Of a DNA stretch of 64,000 nucleotides, positions 34,417 through 45,980 are shown piece by piece; position 1 is the stretch's first letter; the number at the start of each line of letters is the position of its first letter. The DNA comes from Hermodice carunculata (Eukaryota; Annelida; Polychaeta; Eunicida; Amphinomidae). The position numbers and the translations under genes were made by a program. The notes under the pieces were generated by a model. The model ran no database searches. It worked only from the letters and a program-made list of their open reading frames with translations, and was not told where the DNA came from. The stretch covers positions 31,090,722-31,154,721 of the forward strand of contig OZ026615.1 in NCBI GenBank assembly GCA_964020975.1, in the 5' to 3' direction.

Positions 34417-34738
34417 CGAAGCGCGACACACATTCTTAGAACAATTTTCATTGCACTAGCTCTTGAAAATAATCCAACCATACTTATCATCACCGGTGAC
34501 TTTAACGTTGGATGCAGTGAATGAGAGTTTGATCAGCGTAACAGAGAGCTTGGTTCTCGTGCACTGAATATTGTATCAAATAATAATTTATTTCAAATTA
34601 TTAATAAACCCACCACATCGACTGAATGTGCAACTAGTTTCCTGGATCTTATTATCACAGATTCGCCTGGTTTAGTCCTTGACAGCAGGGTCCTTACTCC
34701 TATTTCCATTTAAGATCACGCTGTCATCAACTGCAAGA

Positions 34739-34779
<41 letters not shown>

Positions 34780-36900
34780 GAAATAAAAATTGAAAAAACG
34801 TAGAATATGTTTTTTTTTAACAATGTTAACTATGATGATCTAAATGATTGTCTGTCAACTGCACCATGGAATACTAGGAACACTTTTGACGATATTGATG
34901 ATAAAACATCATATTGGTCTAACTTGTACGGGTCTACTTCAAAGGATTTTATAACATATCGTGACGTCACAATCGACCCAAAGGACACACCGTGGGTAAA
35001 TTCCAAGATCAAGAAACTCAAAACGAAAAGAATACGAGCATGGAAACGTTACAAAAGATCAGGGAGAGAAAGTCACTTCCAAATTTGCAAGAAATTTTGC
35101 AACCTTGGAGTACCTGCCGACAAAAAGCTTGTTTTTATTTGGGAACCTGCGATAGCAGACTGACCAGCATGATATTATTCCCCCAAAATGGTGGTTCTTA
35201 ACAAAATGTATCCTGGGCCATAAAGTACACCAACCTATACCACTATTAGTTTAAAATGATAAATTTTTCAAATGTAGCTGAAAAAGCAGAAATTTTTAAC
35301 AAGTACTCGGGCCCCAAAACAAATAACAACGGGAGGAGTCACCCTTACCTTTGCCTTATTTTGAATATATGACTACAGTTCGGCCATACCTGTTTCCAGT
35401 CACAGAAGATGAGGTCAGAAAGATATTGTTGAGGTTGAAGGTATCCACCACAACTGGACCCGATGGAACAGGGAACTTTGTACTGAGAAAAATCGCTATT
35501 AGTATGGCTCCTGCGCTCTGCAGATTATTTAATGCGTCCCTGACTACTAGTAAATATCCAAGTTTCTGGGAAAAAATCAAACTTGCTTCCCATTTTTACA
35601 AATGGTGACCGCCAAACAAAATCGAATTATAGTCCGATTGTAATGTGTCTAAAGTCCTACAGCGCTTGGTTTTCAATGAATTCTATTGATACTTTATTAC
35701 TAATAATATACTAACAGAAAAGAATGATTCGACAGAGAGCTAACTAGTTAGTATCTTGCATAAAATTTACAATGGCTAAAAATGCAGCAGTGGGGTTGTT
35801 AGAATGTTGTGTTTAGATGCCTTCAAAATTTTTGACAACGTTTGACGCTAAGGTTTACTTTTCAAACAACACCAACTCGGTTTTGCGATAAACTGATAGA
35901 TGGGGTTGAAACTTACTTATGTAATAGGTATATCAGAGCCAGTATACAAGGACAGTCTTCTGCATGGTTACGAACCAAGGCGGTTGTAGTACCTCAGGAT
36001 CAAGTTTGGACACTTTCCTGTTTTTTTTTTCAGATGTAAATTTATTTGCCGATGACACAAACATATTAGAAATCATTAGAAATCCAACATAGTCTGGCAT
36101 TAGGTTGATTACAAATCTCCAAACTCTCAGTATGTGTGTGCGTGTGTGTGTGTGTGTGTGTGGGGGGTACATGGAGAGTTGCCTTTTAACGGATTAAAAT
36201 CTGTGTAAGTCATATTCTCTTCCAAACGTACCAAAGTAAAATATGATCCTTTGTTTCTGAATGGTGTGGAAACCCCAGACAGGACTAGTTATACTCATCT
36301 TGGAATTACCCTCAGCGCTAAATCTGTTATGGAGAAAACATATTATTGTATCGCCAACAAAGCAGGCAAAATAATTGCTGTGCTACGTAGATTTTAATTT
36401 AAGTTGTCTCGAAAAGCTTTGTCTAAATTGCACACTTCTGTGATCAGACTTATACTTGACTATGGTTGTATCCTGCTTGACAGCTGTGAACTTAATTTGT
36501 CTAACCTGTTAGAAAATCGAAGCAGCAATAATTTGCAATGAACAAAGCACAACCAAAATCAGTACAGGCTGCTCTTAGAACTAGGATGGGGTACGTTGAT
36601 GAGTATGCAAAAGTACTTCAAACACGCTTCTTATTTTACAAGATGATTACTAACTAGGTACCTACATAACTTGCCGAGCTGGTGATATTTTCTGGCCGGT
36701 ATCTCAGAAACTCTTGGGACGCATGTCAAAAATGTACAACAATCCTTTGTCCCCTCTGCAACAAAACTTTGGAACGATCTACCTACAGATATAAGGAAAA
36801 CTTCTACACTATTATCATTCAAGACCAAGCCAAAGAAACTGATGTCTATGGATAAGCCCCCATCTTATTTCGCACATGGTCAACATTTTGCCATGCTTAG
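34417..36900 (+). mobile_element. LINE (jockey/CR1/L2-like), second half of endonuclease to C-terminus, dead copy
   Basis: This resumes the element interrupted at 32421. In order it shows ITGDFNVG near 34488-34512 (endonuclease catalytic Asp/Asn block), SFLDLIITDSP near 34638-34670, and a linker with DTPWVNSKIKKLKTKR near 34984-35031. The palm entry is TTGPDGTGNFVLRK near 35450-35490. LFADDT lies near 36040-36057, the catalytic YADD-type box, followed by a SYTHLGITL block near 36285-36315. VIRLILDYGCILLDSCE is near 36440-36490 and ATKLWNDLP near 36760-36787. Motifs between palm entry and ADDT are poorly preserved. CT (34741-34778) and GT (about 36130-36162) microsatellites have grown inside it. 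Many frameshifts are present. Confidence 0.82.
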
Positions 36901-38115
36901 CTGTTATTAGGTCTGGTTTGCATTCTGACTTGTAAAATATCAACATAATCACAGATCCAGCTAGTAATTGTGGACTTCCAGTTGAAACAACTTAACACTT
37001 TTCTTTGATTGCCGAGATATGCTATTATTCGCCCTAAACTGTTGAGGAATGCTGCTCTAATTGTGGCCTCGGGAGCTAATATAAATCCCACTCTTCTCCT
37101 CAATCCTAATCGTGATTATTGTTATGAAAATGTTTTTGGCTGTCCGTTTTCATTTGGACAGGTCACTGTATCCATTCAGGATCTGACAGAAGCTGTGTGT
37201 TGTCATCAAGCCATTGGGACTGTGAGCCATTGTTTACATTGTACCTGTGGAGTGGGGACATTGTCGGTGAGTGGACTAGTATATTGTACCACATTGGAAC
37301 CAAACCGTACCTCTGTGGGATTGGATCAGCACCACACCTTTCAGTACCACGTTGGACCCAAACCGTACCTCTGTGGGATTTGTTCCACATCATTTGGCAC
37401 CTGTCATAGGACTTGGAACTGTGGGATAGTACCAGTGGATAATCTCACCAGGGATTAGGATTTACATAAGACTGTTTGACTGTTAAAATACCAGTGGAGA
37501 TAAGTGTACCTACTTTGTACTGATTATGATTGTTATTATATTGCTATTGTTAAAGTTATATCATTATTGTCATTCTTTGTTGAGTTCTGGTAATTTTCAA
37601 AAGGTGGGCATCATTACAACTATTACCTCAAAATGTCACTGCAAGGAAGCCCCAACTTGGATAATTCTTCGAACGAAGGGTCGGTCGCTAGTGTACAAGT
37701 ATTTATTTGTAGCTCCAACGATTTGAATTCTGACTCTGGTGACCACGGTAACAACATGCCCAAATGTAATTCAATAATCCGGGAAAGACGTAAGGGTGCT
37801 GCCTTGAGGGTGATCCGTGTGTTTGGTATTCGTGACTGTATTTTTGCTGCACGCACGCGCGGACCCTGTATCCACGTTAGATTCCTCGTGCGGAACCCGG
37901 GGTTACAAATTTTAATTGAATGTTTAATGAATGTGGAAGTTGCATGACTATTGTCTTGAATTATGATTTGAGATACTTTTTGCTTGGACCTATGTCTGTC
38001 CTGTGTGTTTCGTACATATTGAATGTGTGTCTTGTATGTCTGGAAAGCCTCAAGATTAGTTATATAGTATAGCTATAAGGCAATCCAGGCTCAATAAATA
38101 TATTTACAATGCAAT
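36901..38115 (+). other. Region between LINE coding end and a LINE-like 3' terminus
   Basis: A 149-codon frame (37009-37458) contains an internal 58-bp direct repeat around CAAACCGTACCTCTGTGGGA at 37301 and 37359, with no known domain. A second frame at 37633-37947 is rich in Asn/Ser at its N-terminus and basic further on, also unrecognised. The segment ends GGAAAGCCTCAAGATTAG ... GGCTCAATAAATA near 38040-38100, which resembles the 3' terminus of CR1/L2-like LINEs and carries an AATAAA signal. It may all be 3' sequence of the LINE at 34417-36900, or contain another insertion. Confidence 0.4.
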
Positions 38116-38119
38116 TGGT

Positions 38120-38855
38120 CGTGATAATGCATTTTAAATTTTCAGAAGACACTGGTCATAAATTACTCGGGCCTCTTCATCATAATGAATGAGGCCTTTA
38201 GGGAATCTCCGGCAATTAGCCAAGTGGAACACCATTTAATTTCGTTTTTAAGCTCATAGTTGATAAGTACACAAGTAATGCATTTGTTCTCTTTCACATA
38301 CTGTACCAGCACACATCATATAAAAGCTCTGAACCATTTACATAAAAACACTTTTATATGTCCTCGTCTGGAAATAAGTACAGATAAAACAATCATTCAA
38401 CTAAAAATCCCTATTTGACTATTAAAAAAGCATATCAAGCTGTGATACTCAGCAGGAGTGGGTTGTTAAATTGAGCACCGTTGTCTTTGATTTAGTGTGG
38501 TTCCTGGTTTAAACATACAGATCGAAAGAAGGGCATAGCCCTAAATTAATCCCCCTCGCGATGAAAAGACAGATGCACAGGATAAACGAAACGATACACC
38601 AGAGCTGTGCTGCTGCCCAAAAAATTTGAGGAGCGGTGCGTCCCATGAAACCCAGAAGAAGTGGACACTACAGTTACGTACACATAAAGGGGCTTCACTG
38701 AATATTTCAGTTAATTGGTAATAATATGACTACGTCGGCGTTTCAAGTCCAAAACGTTTGCCCTCCTCAAAGAATTCATGTACTGCTAAAAACTTTATGA
38801 TGTTTTGGTTTAAATCGCGTTCACTGTTTCCAAATATTGTAGTCTTCATACAAAA
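38120..38855. other. Unassigned DNA
   Basis: No gene or repeat was recognised before the reverse transcriptase fragment starting near 38860. Confidence 0.5.
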
Positions 38856-38859
38856 GGGA

Positions 38860-39558
38860 GCCAGGTTCCCCAAGGTTCAATTCTTGGACCACTACTTTTC
38901 TTAATATACATAAACGACATTGGAAACATAGACGAATCTGACGATACCTCCCTGTTCCTTACAGTTGACCATCCCATGGCAGCTGCTACATCATTAAATT
39001 AAGATCTTTCTTCAGTTTTTGAATCATCAAATGACTGGTTCGTATCCTTAAATGCGTCACAGACAGATGCTATGATTATTTCATAGAAGCAACAGCCAAT
39101 AAAGCCCTCCCCCCCACACTTTTATTCAAGGGCACCAATTGAACAATGTCAGCAGCCATAAGTATTTGGGTTTGATAATAAAAGCCGATCTCAAATGGAA
39201 CGAACATATTAAGCAAATTGTTTCAAAAGCAACAAAGCAATTGAATGTTGTGAAATCTCTACAGTACGTTTTGGACCGGAAGACATTGGGAATTATCTAC
39301 ATATCTTATGTGCGACCTATTCTCGAGTATGCCAGTATGGTATGGGACGGGGCTGTACACTGCAGGATGATGAAAACGATGCGGAAAACGTTCAGCTTGT
39401 TGCGGCATGGGTAGTCACCGCGGCAATGAAAACTACTCCCACAGTAAAACTCTATGGAGAAACGGGATGGGAGACACTTCCCAAAAGGCGTGAGAGATCC
39501 CAATTGATTCAGCTCTACAAAATTGTTCTTAATTTAACACCAAGTGATCTACGACATA
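38860..39558 (+). pseudogene. LINE reverse transcriptase, palm to C-terminal part
   Basis: QGSILGPLLFLIYINDIGNI near 38870-38930 is palm motif 4 with its neighbours. SDDTSLFLTV at about 38937-38966 stands at the YADD position, with the first residue changed. DWFVSLNASQTDAM near 39033-39075 follows. The longest surviving frame, 39139-39414, reads NNVSSHKYLGLIIKADLKWN and then RPILEYASMVWDGAV. A second frame continues with YGETGWETLPKRRERSQLIQ to 39558. The family is jockey/CR1/L2-like and similar to the plus-strand LINE at 47735-52340. The 5' half is missing. The coding region is then broken by a palindromic insertion at 39559. Confidence 0.85.
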
Positions 39559-39751
39559 TTAAAGGCAGATGAGCACAGAGGCAGTTTTGAGGGCATTGAT
39601 CACCGTTAAGAACAGTTGCTGCATATTCAGGATCGTCGATGGTGAGACAAAGAGACGTATCGTCTCACCATCGACGATCCTGAAGATGCAGCAACTGTTC
39701 TTAACGGTGATCAATGCCCTCAAAACTGCCTCTATGCTCATCTGCCTTTAA
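39559..39751. mobile_element. 185-bp palindromic MITE-like element flanked by TTAA
   Basis: Left arm 39560-39648 and right arm 39662-39750 are reverse complements with two mismatches in 89 positions, separated by 13 nt. TTAA lies at both outer edges (39559-39562 and 39748-39751), as for elements that duplicate TTAA (piggyBac and Kolobok types). The element interrupts a LINE C-terminal region: LTPSDLRHI lies before it and an LLPSKDTNY-like continuation after it. Both strands translate to nearly the same peptide, simply because it is a palindrome. No coding function is implied. Confidence 0.88.
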
Positions 39752-40036
39752 AAGGAATCACCATGATCACCCACCTCTTGCCTTCCAAGGACACCAATTA
39801 CAAAATGTACGCGAAAAATCTCCAAATCAGACCCTTCTGCAAAACTCTTGTTTTCGCCACAAAAACAGGCAACATCCCTATTTCTTTTACGCAAATGCAA
39901 TTTACACCTCTTGAACAAAAATATTTGTATAGTTTTAGTGGTCCAAATGTAAAAAAAACCAAGGCCATGGACCACTCGGAAGACCAAAGTCCCATACGTG
40001 AGTAGCTTTACCTGCGGCACTTTAATATATATATAT
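39752..40036 (+). pseudogene. LINE C-terminal remnant and short duplicated segment
   Basis: After the palindrome, THLLPSKDTNYKMYAKNLQI near 39766-39825 and PFCKTLVF near 39829-39853 resemble the post-palm tail of the same LINE. A 30-bp stretch, CTCTTGCCTTCCAAGGACAC near 39776, recurs with small changes at about 40060. A tiny ACTTAT tandem run and a TA run lie at 40027-40056. Confidence 0.45.
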
Positions 40037-40039
40037 ACT

Positions 40040-40735
40040 TATACTTATACTTATACCCATCTCTTGCCTTCCATGGACACCAATAAGAGAACGTACCCGA
40101 TCACAACAGAAAGTTTTACTCCTGCATTAACAACAGTTACAATGTCGGTAATATAAGCAAGAAAAAATAGAGGACCCAAAACAGATCCTTGGGGCACACC
40201 AACAGTCATATATCCCCAAATCATAGGATTGTCCATTCAATACTACACGCTGCTTCCGATCGTAGAGATACTCTCCGAACCACAACAAAAGGTTCTCAGT
40301 TTTTCCAACTTATGTACAAGGCCGTTATGCCAAACCCTATAAAATGCCTTGCTAATATCCAAGAACACAATTCATACTTCTTTTTGCTGTCAACAGCTGA
40401 ACATAATTCGTGATAAAGTAAAAGAAATTGGTTGTCTGTGGAGTTCCCAGGTATAAATCCTGACCGGTTTGCAGAAATTACCATGTTGTCCCGAAAGAAA
40501 TTGAACACATATTTGAAAACAACTTTTACCAACACTTTTCCAGTATAGCTTAAAAAAGATAAAGTTCTTACGCAGATTGTCATCACCCTTTTTGTGCAAG
40601 GGTGATACGTGAGCTGCCTTCAAGATGGATGGAAAGCGGTTTTTTGTACAGAGATAGGTTAAATAATTTGGTGTGTAGGTCTTCGGGATGCATTGTCGTG
40701 GCAAATTTATGCAGTCCTGATAATTAAATTTTGAT
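40040..40735 (-). pseudogene. LINE reverse transcriptase, N-terminal half, minus strand
   Basis: Read on the minus strand from 40735 downward. NRFPSILKAAHVSPLHKKGD near 40600-40655 is the palm entry. KVFNFFRDNMVISANRSGFI followed by PGNSTDNQFLLLYHEL lies near 40410-40515. A weak DISKAFDRVWH-like stretch is near 40330-40360, and VGVPQGSVLGPLFFLAYITD near 40140-40205. The YADD box is not recognised, and the element stops near the ACTTAT repeats. It faces the plus-strand LINE at 38860 head-on. It is the same broad jockey/CR1/L2-like group and is broken by several frame changes. Confidence 0.83.
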
Positions 40736-40739
40736 GCAG

Positions 40740-43175
40740 AATTTTACTACATCTTGTGCAGTATGATATTGCATTTGCCGCACCACGATTTCGTGTCGCA
40801 AATTACACAAGTATTAGAAGTTTATGCGGGATTTCATTTCAAGAACGCAACTTGGGTTGGCAAATAATAGTGTTCAATTTTCAAGAATTCTAAGCAAATT
40901 AATGTATTTAGGTTCGCCTCTATTTAAGTCTTGCCGTTTTAACTGATAGGACATCACTGTTTGCCACATAAGGTAACTTGAAACACGAAATAAAAAAGAA
41001 GGAGGATTAAAACATGATACTAATCTAACAGCATACAATCATGGGCACATTGCCTTGAATAAAGCAAGCAATAACACCTGTCTCGTTATTGGTTTTGTAA
41101 GCATGAAAACCTCGAACGGTAGACTCGTTAATGCATCGTGCAAGATACACTGGAAAAGTGCCACATCTCTTTAGAGCATTATGAAGTTCTGTTGATTAAT
41201 GATTAGATATGTACGAGTATACGCCGTCTTAAAACAGTGTTTGATTATTTTTCTGCATATATGTCAATACAACCAATAGCCAATATAAACACACCGAAGC
41301 AGGTAATTTTCTGACCAAATATGCTTTCCAGAATGTGTAAGAATCAAATGCTTTTAACGTGGCTTTTCATACTCGCACAAATTTCTTTTAAACGTATTTA
41401 GACACGTTGAACAGAAGATAAAAAAATATCATCAAGGAGTAATGAATACATATTTGTGTTTCCGAATGTGTCGCTGGGAGGGTAACGCTTGAGCACCGGC
41501 CTTATATTTCTTGCTGACGTCTTTCATCAATTTTACAAACTAAATCCAGGAAACGTTTGAGAGTATTTTACACAAGGTCATTTACCTTCAACACATACTC
41601 AACCTCTCATATTTGTTCATGACATATTTTCTTGCTGCTCTTTTGCTTAATGAGTGATGTGTTGCCACACAAATAGTCCAGTTTCATTGAAACGCCTTAT
41701 TTCGTTGTGTTACTTTCAAGAAATGTAGGGCTATCTGATATGAGATCGCAAAAAGCAGTGTTGTTGGACATCTTAGGAGGGTTACTCTGTTGGTAACTTT
41801 CGGAATAATGTAGCATGCACGGCAAAATTGGGCATCTGGGTGCAGGTTTAGTTTAAGCCTGTCAGCACCATACCTTAACAGGCGTTCTTTCAGTGCAGGT
41901 ATTTGTTGACACTTCTGTCATTCAGTTTCTCATGCTGCAATCTCTATCGCTCTTGAGTCAAGCTTAATTCGGAACAATGTCTTGTTTCCCAAATTCCAGC
42001 AACTATTTGATGCATACTTTTCTTTTTCAATGACAACTGCAACTTAAGTCGACCTACTTGCAACTCAAAATTATAGTGCCATATTCATGTTCCTTGTAAA
42101 AAGACCTTCCATTTAAGTACATGTACCAACATGCCTATAGTTACACAAAAATATAAAAGTCCAGGTCAACAGCTTTCCACAGCACGCTTTGGGCGCACTG
42201 CCTAAGCTGTTGACTCTGTCCAATATGTGGCACTGAAAAAGGTAAAACGAACGGCTCTAAAAAATTTTAGAAATAAGCATCTGTTTTCCCGAGAAGGACA
42301 TTGCTTGTTTTCAATTGCATCTAGCAATAGCATGTTTGAAAAATCATCTACTTTGAGAAATTTAGATTATGATGCTGCACATGAGGGAAAAACTATTGGA
42401 AACAATAATGGAAAAGTGAGTATAGTTGTAAGAAAATCAGGCACAATAGGTCCAAATCATAAAGCAGTATAATAGTGGGAAAGCACACAATCAAGCTCAC
42501 TATTAGTTATTTATATGCAAAACAGTTGTAACAGCCAGAAGTATTGTGCTACGAATGTCACAGCTAGTTGATTCGTTTCATATTCGCGAACAATTTTAAG
42601 TACCATCTCATTTGATTCACAACAGATGTAAATAAACAGAGAAATGCGGTCAAACAATGGTGCATCTGTTAAATTCAACGGAGATCAATTTGTGAAGTAC
42701 CTCGAAGTTCACACATGGAAGAAGTACTCGGATTGAGAGGCAACATGCGTTGGCATGCCTATCCATGAATTACTATCACAGAGCAATATGTTAAAGTGAT
42801 GTATTAAAAACGCTATAGCCTGGAACATACATTCAATTTAGTATGCACGCGAAGAGTTCCATTTAGAAAATACTCAGCTCTTATCTGACCAATCCATATG
42901 CTACATAAGGCATGATTCTTCATCAGTAGTTGTGGTTTGCCCAAGTGGTCTACACCTTTACAGCGTCTCTAAATGGGAGTGATTTCCGGCTTTTTCGGAT
43001 AAAAAACCGGACGTGGTTTTCTTGTTTGGCAGAAGCAACATTAATCTGACGATATTCCCTTGGCAGTTGTGGTATCTAATTAATATATATCGGTGATAAA
43101 TTTCTAAATTTCAGAAAATACATGTGGTGTAATCCTTCCATTGTTCACATTATTGAATACTATTTTGGTGCCTTA
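40740..43175. other. Unassigned DNA, with a weak open frame at 42227-42472
   Basis: The longest feature is an 81-codon frame at 42227-42472 (AHEGKTIGNNNGKVSIVVRK near its end). It crosses a good match to a 5' splice site, AAAGTGAGT at about 42414. I recognise no domain and no partner exon, so a host exon is only a possibility. Nothing else is seen. Confidence 0.4.
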
Positions 43176-43180
43176 AAATG

Positions 43181-43181
<1 letters not shown>

Positions 43182-43265
<84 letters not shown>

Positions 43266-43297
43266 CATTATCATTATCATTATCGTTATTATTATTG

Positions 43298-43352
<55 letters not shown>

Positions 43353-43353
43353 A
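43182..43353 (+). repeat. ATT microsatellite with ATTATC hexamer blocks
   Basis: Pure TTA runs flank two blocks of ATTATC hexamers (about 43238-43285 and 43309-43336), a hierarchical pattern similar to the AAT tract at 8404-8590 but with the variant on the other strand. Confidence 0.95.
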
Positions 43354-43374
43354 TTTTTAGAGACAAGTCATTCC

Positions 43375-43710
43375 GTGAAACATCGTAAGTCTCTTGAACG
43401 TTATAAGTTGACATTTGGGTTATCTTACTCTAAGGTTTGGCCAGTACGTCAGATTAAACATTATGTAACAGCTTTCGTACAAAAATCCCCAGAAAATATA
43501 AATATGTTTTTCTTCACACAGATTACAGCGGGCGAACCTGTAGGTATAAATGTATACTTTTTTCGGACCCTTTTTCATCAATTATGTGTTCTTTCAGGAA
43601 TTTCTGTCCAAAAAGACAGACACTTTGGCCATTTAGTAATCAAAATCCACGAAAATAATAATCTTTATTTTAAAGTTTTTTCGGTATTAGTATCGTTCTG
43701 TGTTATTTGA
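43375..43710 (+). CDS. Unrecognised 111-codon open frame
   Basis: An open frame directly after the microsatellite, with a basic N-terminal half and hydrophobic C-terminal residues. It matches no family I recognise, and nothing beside it supports expression. It may be chance, or a decayed element. Confidence 0.15.
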   Translation: MKHRKSLERYKLTFGLSYSKVWPVRQIKHYVTAFVQKSPENINMFFFTQITAGEPVGINVYFFRTLFHQLCVLSGISVQKDRHFGHLVIKIHENNNLYFKVFSVLVSFCVI

Positions 43711-44394
43711 ATCTGAATAACTATATATAGATACATGAGAATATAATACGATACAAAAGGACCTGCCGTAAATTTTTCCACAATGGTGCAATAAGTAAGG
43801 TCTATTTTGATATTATGCGTCTAATTCTATAAGCATTCTACTTTAAGGGTTGAAATTTTATGGAATTACCTAGGTGTCTCTCGGAGCTTCACTTTGTCAA
43901 CACAACTATATGTCTTACTTATCCCAAACTACTCCAACAAAATTTCAATCGTTTCGTGCTGTTAGGATCTTCCTGGTTAACGTTTTATATGGAGTAAATG
44001 GGATGCTATCTTTTGTGTAATTTCTCTACACGTTTTAATTACAGACCAGGCTTTGTCCGTAATATTCACTTTACGACACATGTTAAATTTATTATTATTC
44101 AAATAAAACAAAACCACAATAAGCAACTCAGCGCATTTGATAATTGCAAATAAAAATAGTTCAAGAAAACAATGAAATAAATTTAATGTTCCAATAATAT
44201 GCCAAATGTACGATTGACAGTTAATAAATATTAACGGAAAACACTCGCCAACCTCAACAGATTAAATACAATGAAATAGTTTTTTTAAAAATTTTGTTTC
44301 GTTTGTTTGTTTGTTTGTTTTTTTTTCGTACAATGAAATTGAAATTTGTTGCATTGAGAATAATTCAGAACAATTGCACACCTCTAAGTTTAAT

Positions 44395-44720
44395 TTCCCG
44401 CCAGCAGTGTCTTAGGTAGCGTGCAGGTGGGAGCGTTCTTTCCCTCCCCCCGCCCCAATTCCCGCCAACAGTATCTTAGGTAGTGTGTGGGTGGGAGCGT
44501 TCTCTCCCTCCCCCCGCCATGGGTAATTGGCTAGTTAGGCCACGTGAGCCTTGTCCTTGTGATTGGTTAATATTATTGCTGGCACGTGGGTCCGTCGTGG
44601 CGTGGGTTTCGCGGGACATTCAAGTCTTAGTGGCGGTTCCAGTGACACATGCAGAGATCTTCAGTTCTTACGGAGTCTTTATATTTTTTACCCAAGAGTT
44701 TTTTCATTCACTGGGATAAA
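44395..44720 (+). promoter_or_regulatory. Promoter-like GC-rich patch with 64-bp tandem duplication
   Basis: TTCCCGCCAGCAGTGTCTTA at 44395 recurs at 44459 (TTCCCGCCAACAGTATCTTA), each unit ending in a C-rich CCTCCCCCCGCC. Downstream lie GTGATTGGTTAAT (an inverted CCAAT box near 44560) and two CACGTG E-box cores (about 44541 and 44583). In this AT-rich setting the cluster looks like a promoter, perhaps the 5' untranslated region of a LINE or of an unseen gene. No TATA box or initiator is obvious, and no recognisable coding frame follows. Confidence 0.35.
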
Positions 44721-45695
44721 GTTTACCTGAACCGTAGTGATATTTTCAGAGCCCTCCCTCCCGCTTTTTTGTCTGATACTATTTTAATTCCTGTTTATTT
44801 TCCTCTCTTATCCCTCAGTTGGTAATTCTTACCGTAACTGGTAGTTCCCAGACAGGCTTCCTGCCTGTGTTTTGTTTGGTGCACTTAGTAAACCTACATG
44901 CGAGTATTTACGTGTGTACTCCTTGCTGGGATATATATTTGCTTTGTTTTGTGACTGCTTTGCCTGACATGGCAAGGCTATGGTTTGATATGCTTATAAT
45001 GCATTAAAGATTTGGTCCCAACCTGATAGTTGTGTTGTCACTCTACTTAAGTAATCTGATGGATATTTAAGGGAATTAGGAAGCAAATAAATGGCACATT
45101 CCTCAATATATATCTTTGGAAATCCGAACAGTTGCTCTGTAACTGGGTTGGGTGACAGCAGGCCGAATAGATGCAGGACGTAATAACATAGGAATAATGT
45201 GTGAAGTGTATGTAGTTGAGTGAAGGGGGCCGGGGTGGGGGTGGGGGAGGATTTAATTGTTTCAAGGAGCACCATGTCCGATATCACTGACTATGGCTAT
45301 GAAAAAACCAAATGATCAATGGCTTATTGCATGTAAAATTCCTTGGTACAGGGTTTAGGGAAGACTCAGGCAATAAGTGCTCCGAAGAAAATGCTTGACC
45401 CAAACCATATAAATATATGCGCTTATCATAATCTTTAAACTAGATGGTTATCTCAAACGTAGGTGCAAGGAGATAAAATGACTGAAATTACATATGAGAC
45501 TCATCTTTTAGCTTTGATTTTATGCCGTGATTTTGACCCTCAAAGCAAGGGGCATTATGGAAATCCAAAAAGTGTACTCAGTTATTTTCCAAACATAATT
45601 GCCCTAAGTAATGGATTTTTGAGAGCGCGTATGGATTCACAAGAACTTTGAAATTACATGTCCTGCAATGTGTCAAGAACCAAAAAATTACCCTC
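44721..45695. other. Unassigned DNA with a G-quadruplex motif at 45225-45250
   Basis: Four closely spaced runs of four or more G (GGGGGCCGGGGTGGGGGTGG...) lie at 45225-45250. No coding or repeat family is recognised. An open frame at 45463-45651 shows no motif. Confidence 0.5.
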
Positions 45696-45699
45696 TTGT

Positions 45700-45955
45700 G
45701 GTAACATAAAAAGTATGGACCGATATCTTTTGTGTGGATTGTGAAGCATGCAAAGCCTGTATTAGGCACTCTCTATGGCACAATTGTTGGCGTATAATAT
45801 CCTGCCTAATTGTTCGGTGGAGGAAACTGAAAGACCTGGAGAAAACCACCCTGCACAGTCAGAGTGGTGGGACTTGCTTCCCCGGCCGCGAATCGAAGGC
45901 GGGCCGTAGAGGTGAAAGGCGAGCGTGTTGCACTTCCGCCAACCGATCACCCTTT
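45700..45955 (-). mobile_element. tRNA-derived SINE, copy 1
   Basis: Read on the minus strand. The head GGTTGGCGGAAGTGCAACAC (A-box-like) is followed about 40 bp later by a B-box-like CTTCGATTCGCGGCC. A central domain, GGTTTTCTCCAGGTCTTTCA and GTTTCCTCCACCGAACAATT, comes next. The tail includes CACAATCCACACAAAAGATA. All these blocks recur in the same order at 60428-60672. The tRNA-like head with internal Pol III boxes marks a SINE, which would be moved by a partner LINE. The conserved centre suggests one of the named SINE superfamilies, but I cannot say which. Confidence 0.8.
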
Positions 45956-45980
45956 TTGTACCATATTAGTAGATCAAACT

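Noticed and set aside
39559-39751. Two small genes on opposite strands with the same protein
   Set aside because: The matching peptides arise because the DNA is a near-perfect palindrome.
42227-42472. Host exon with a 5' splice site
   Set aside because: One good donor-like site and an open frame are not enough; no domain and no partner exon were found.
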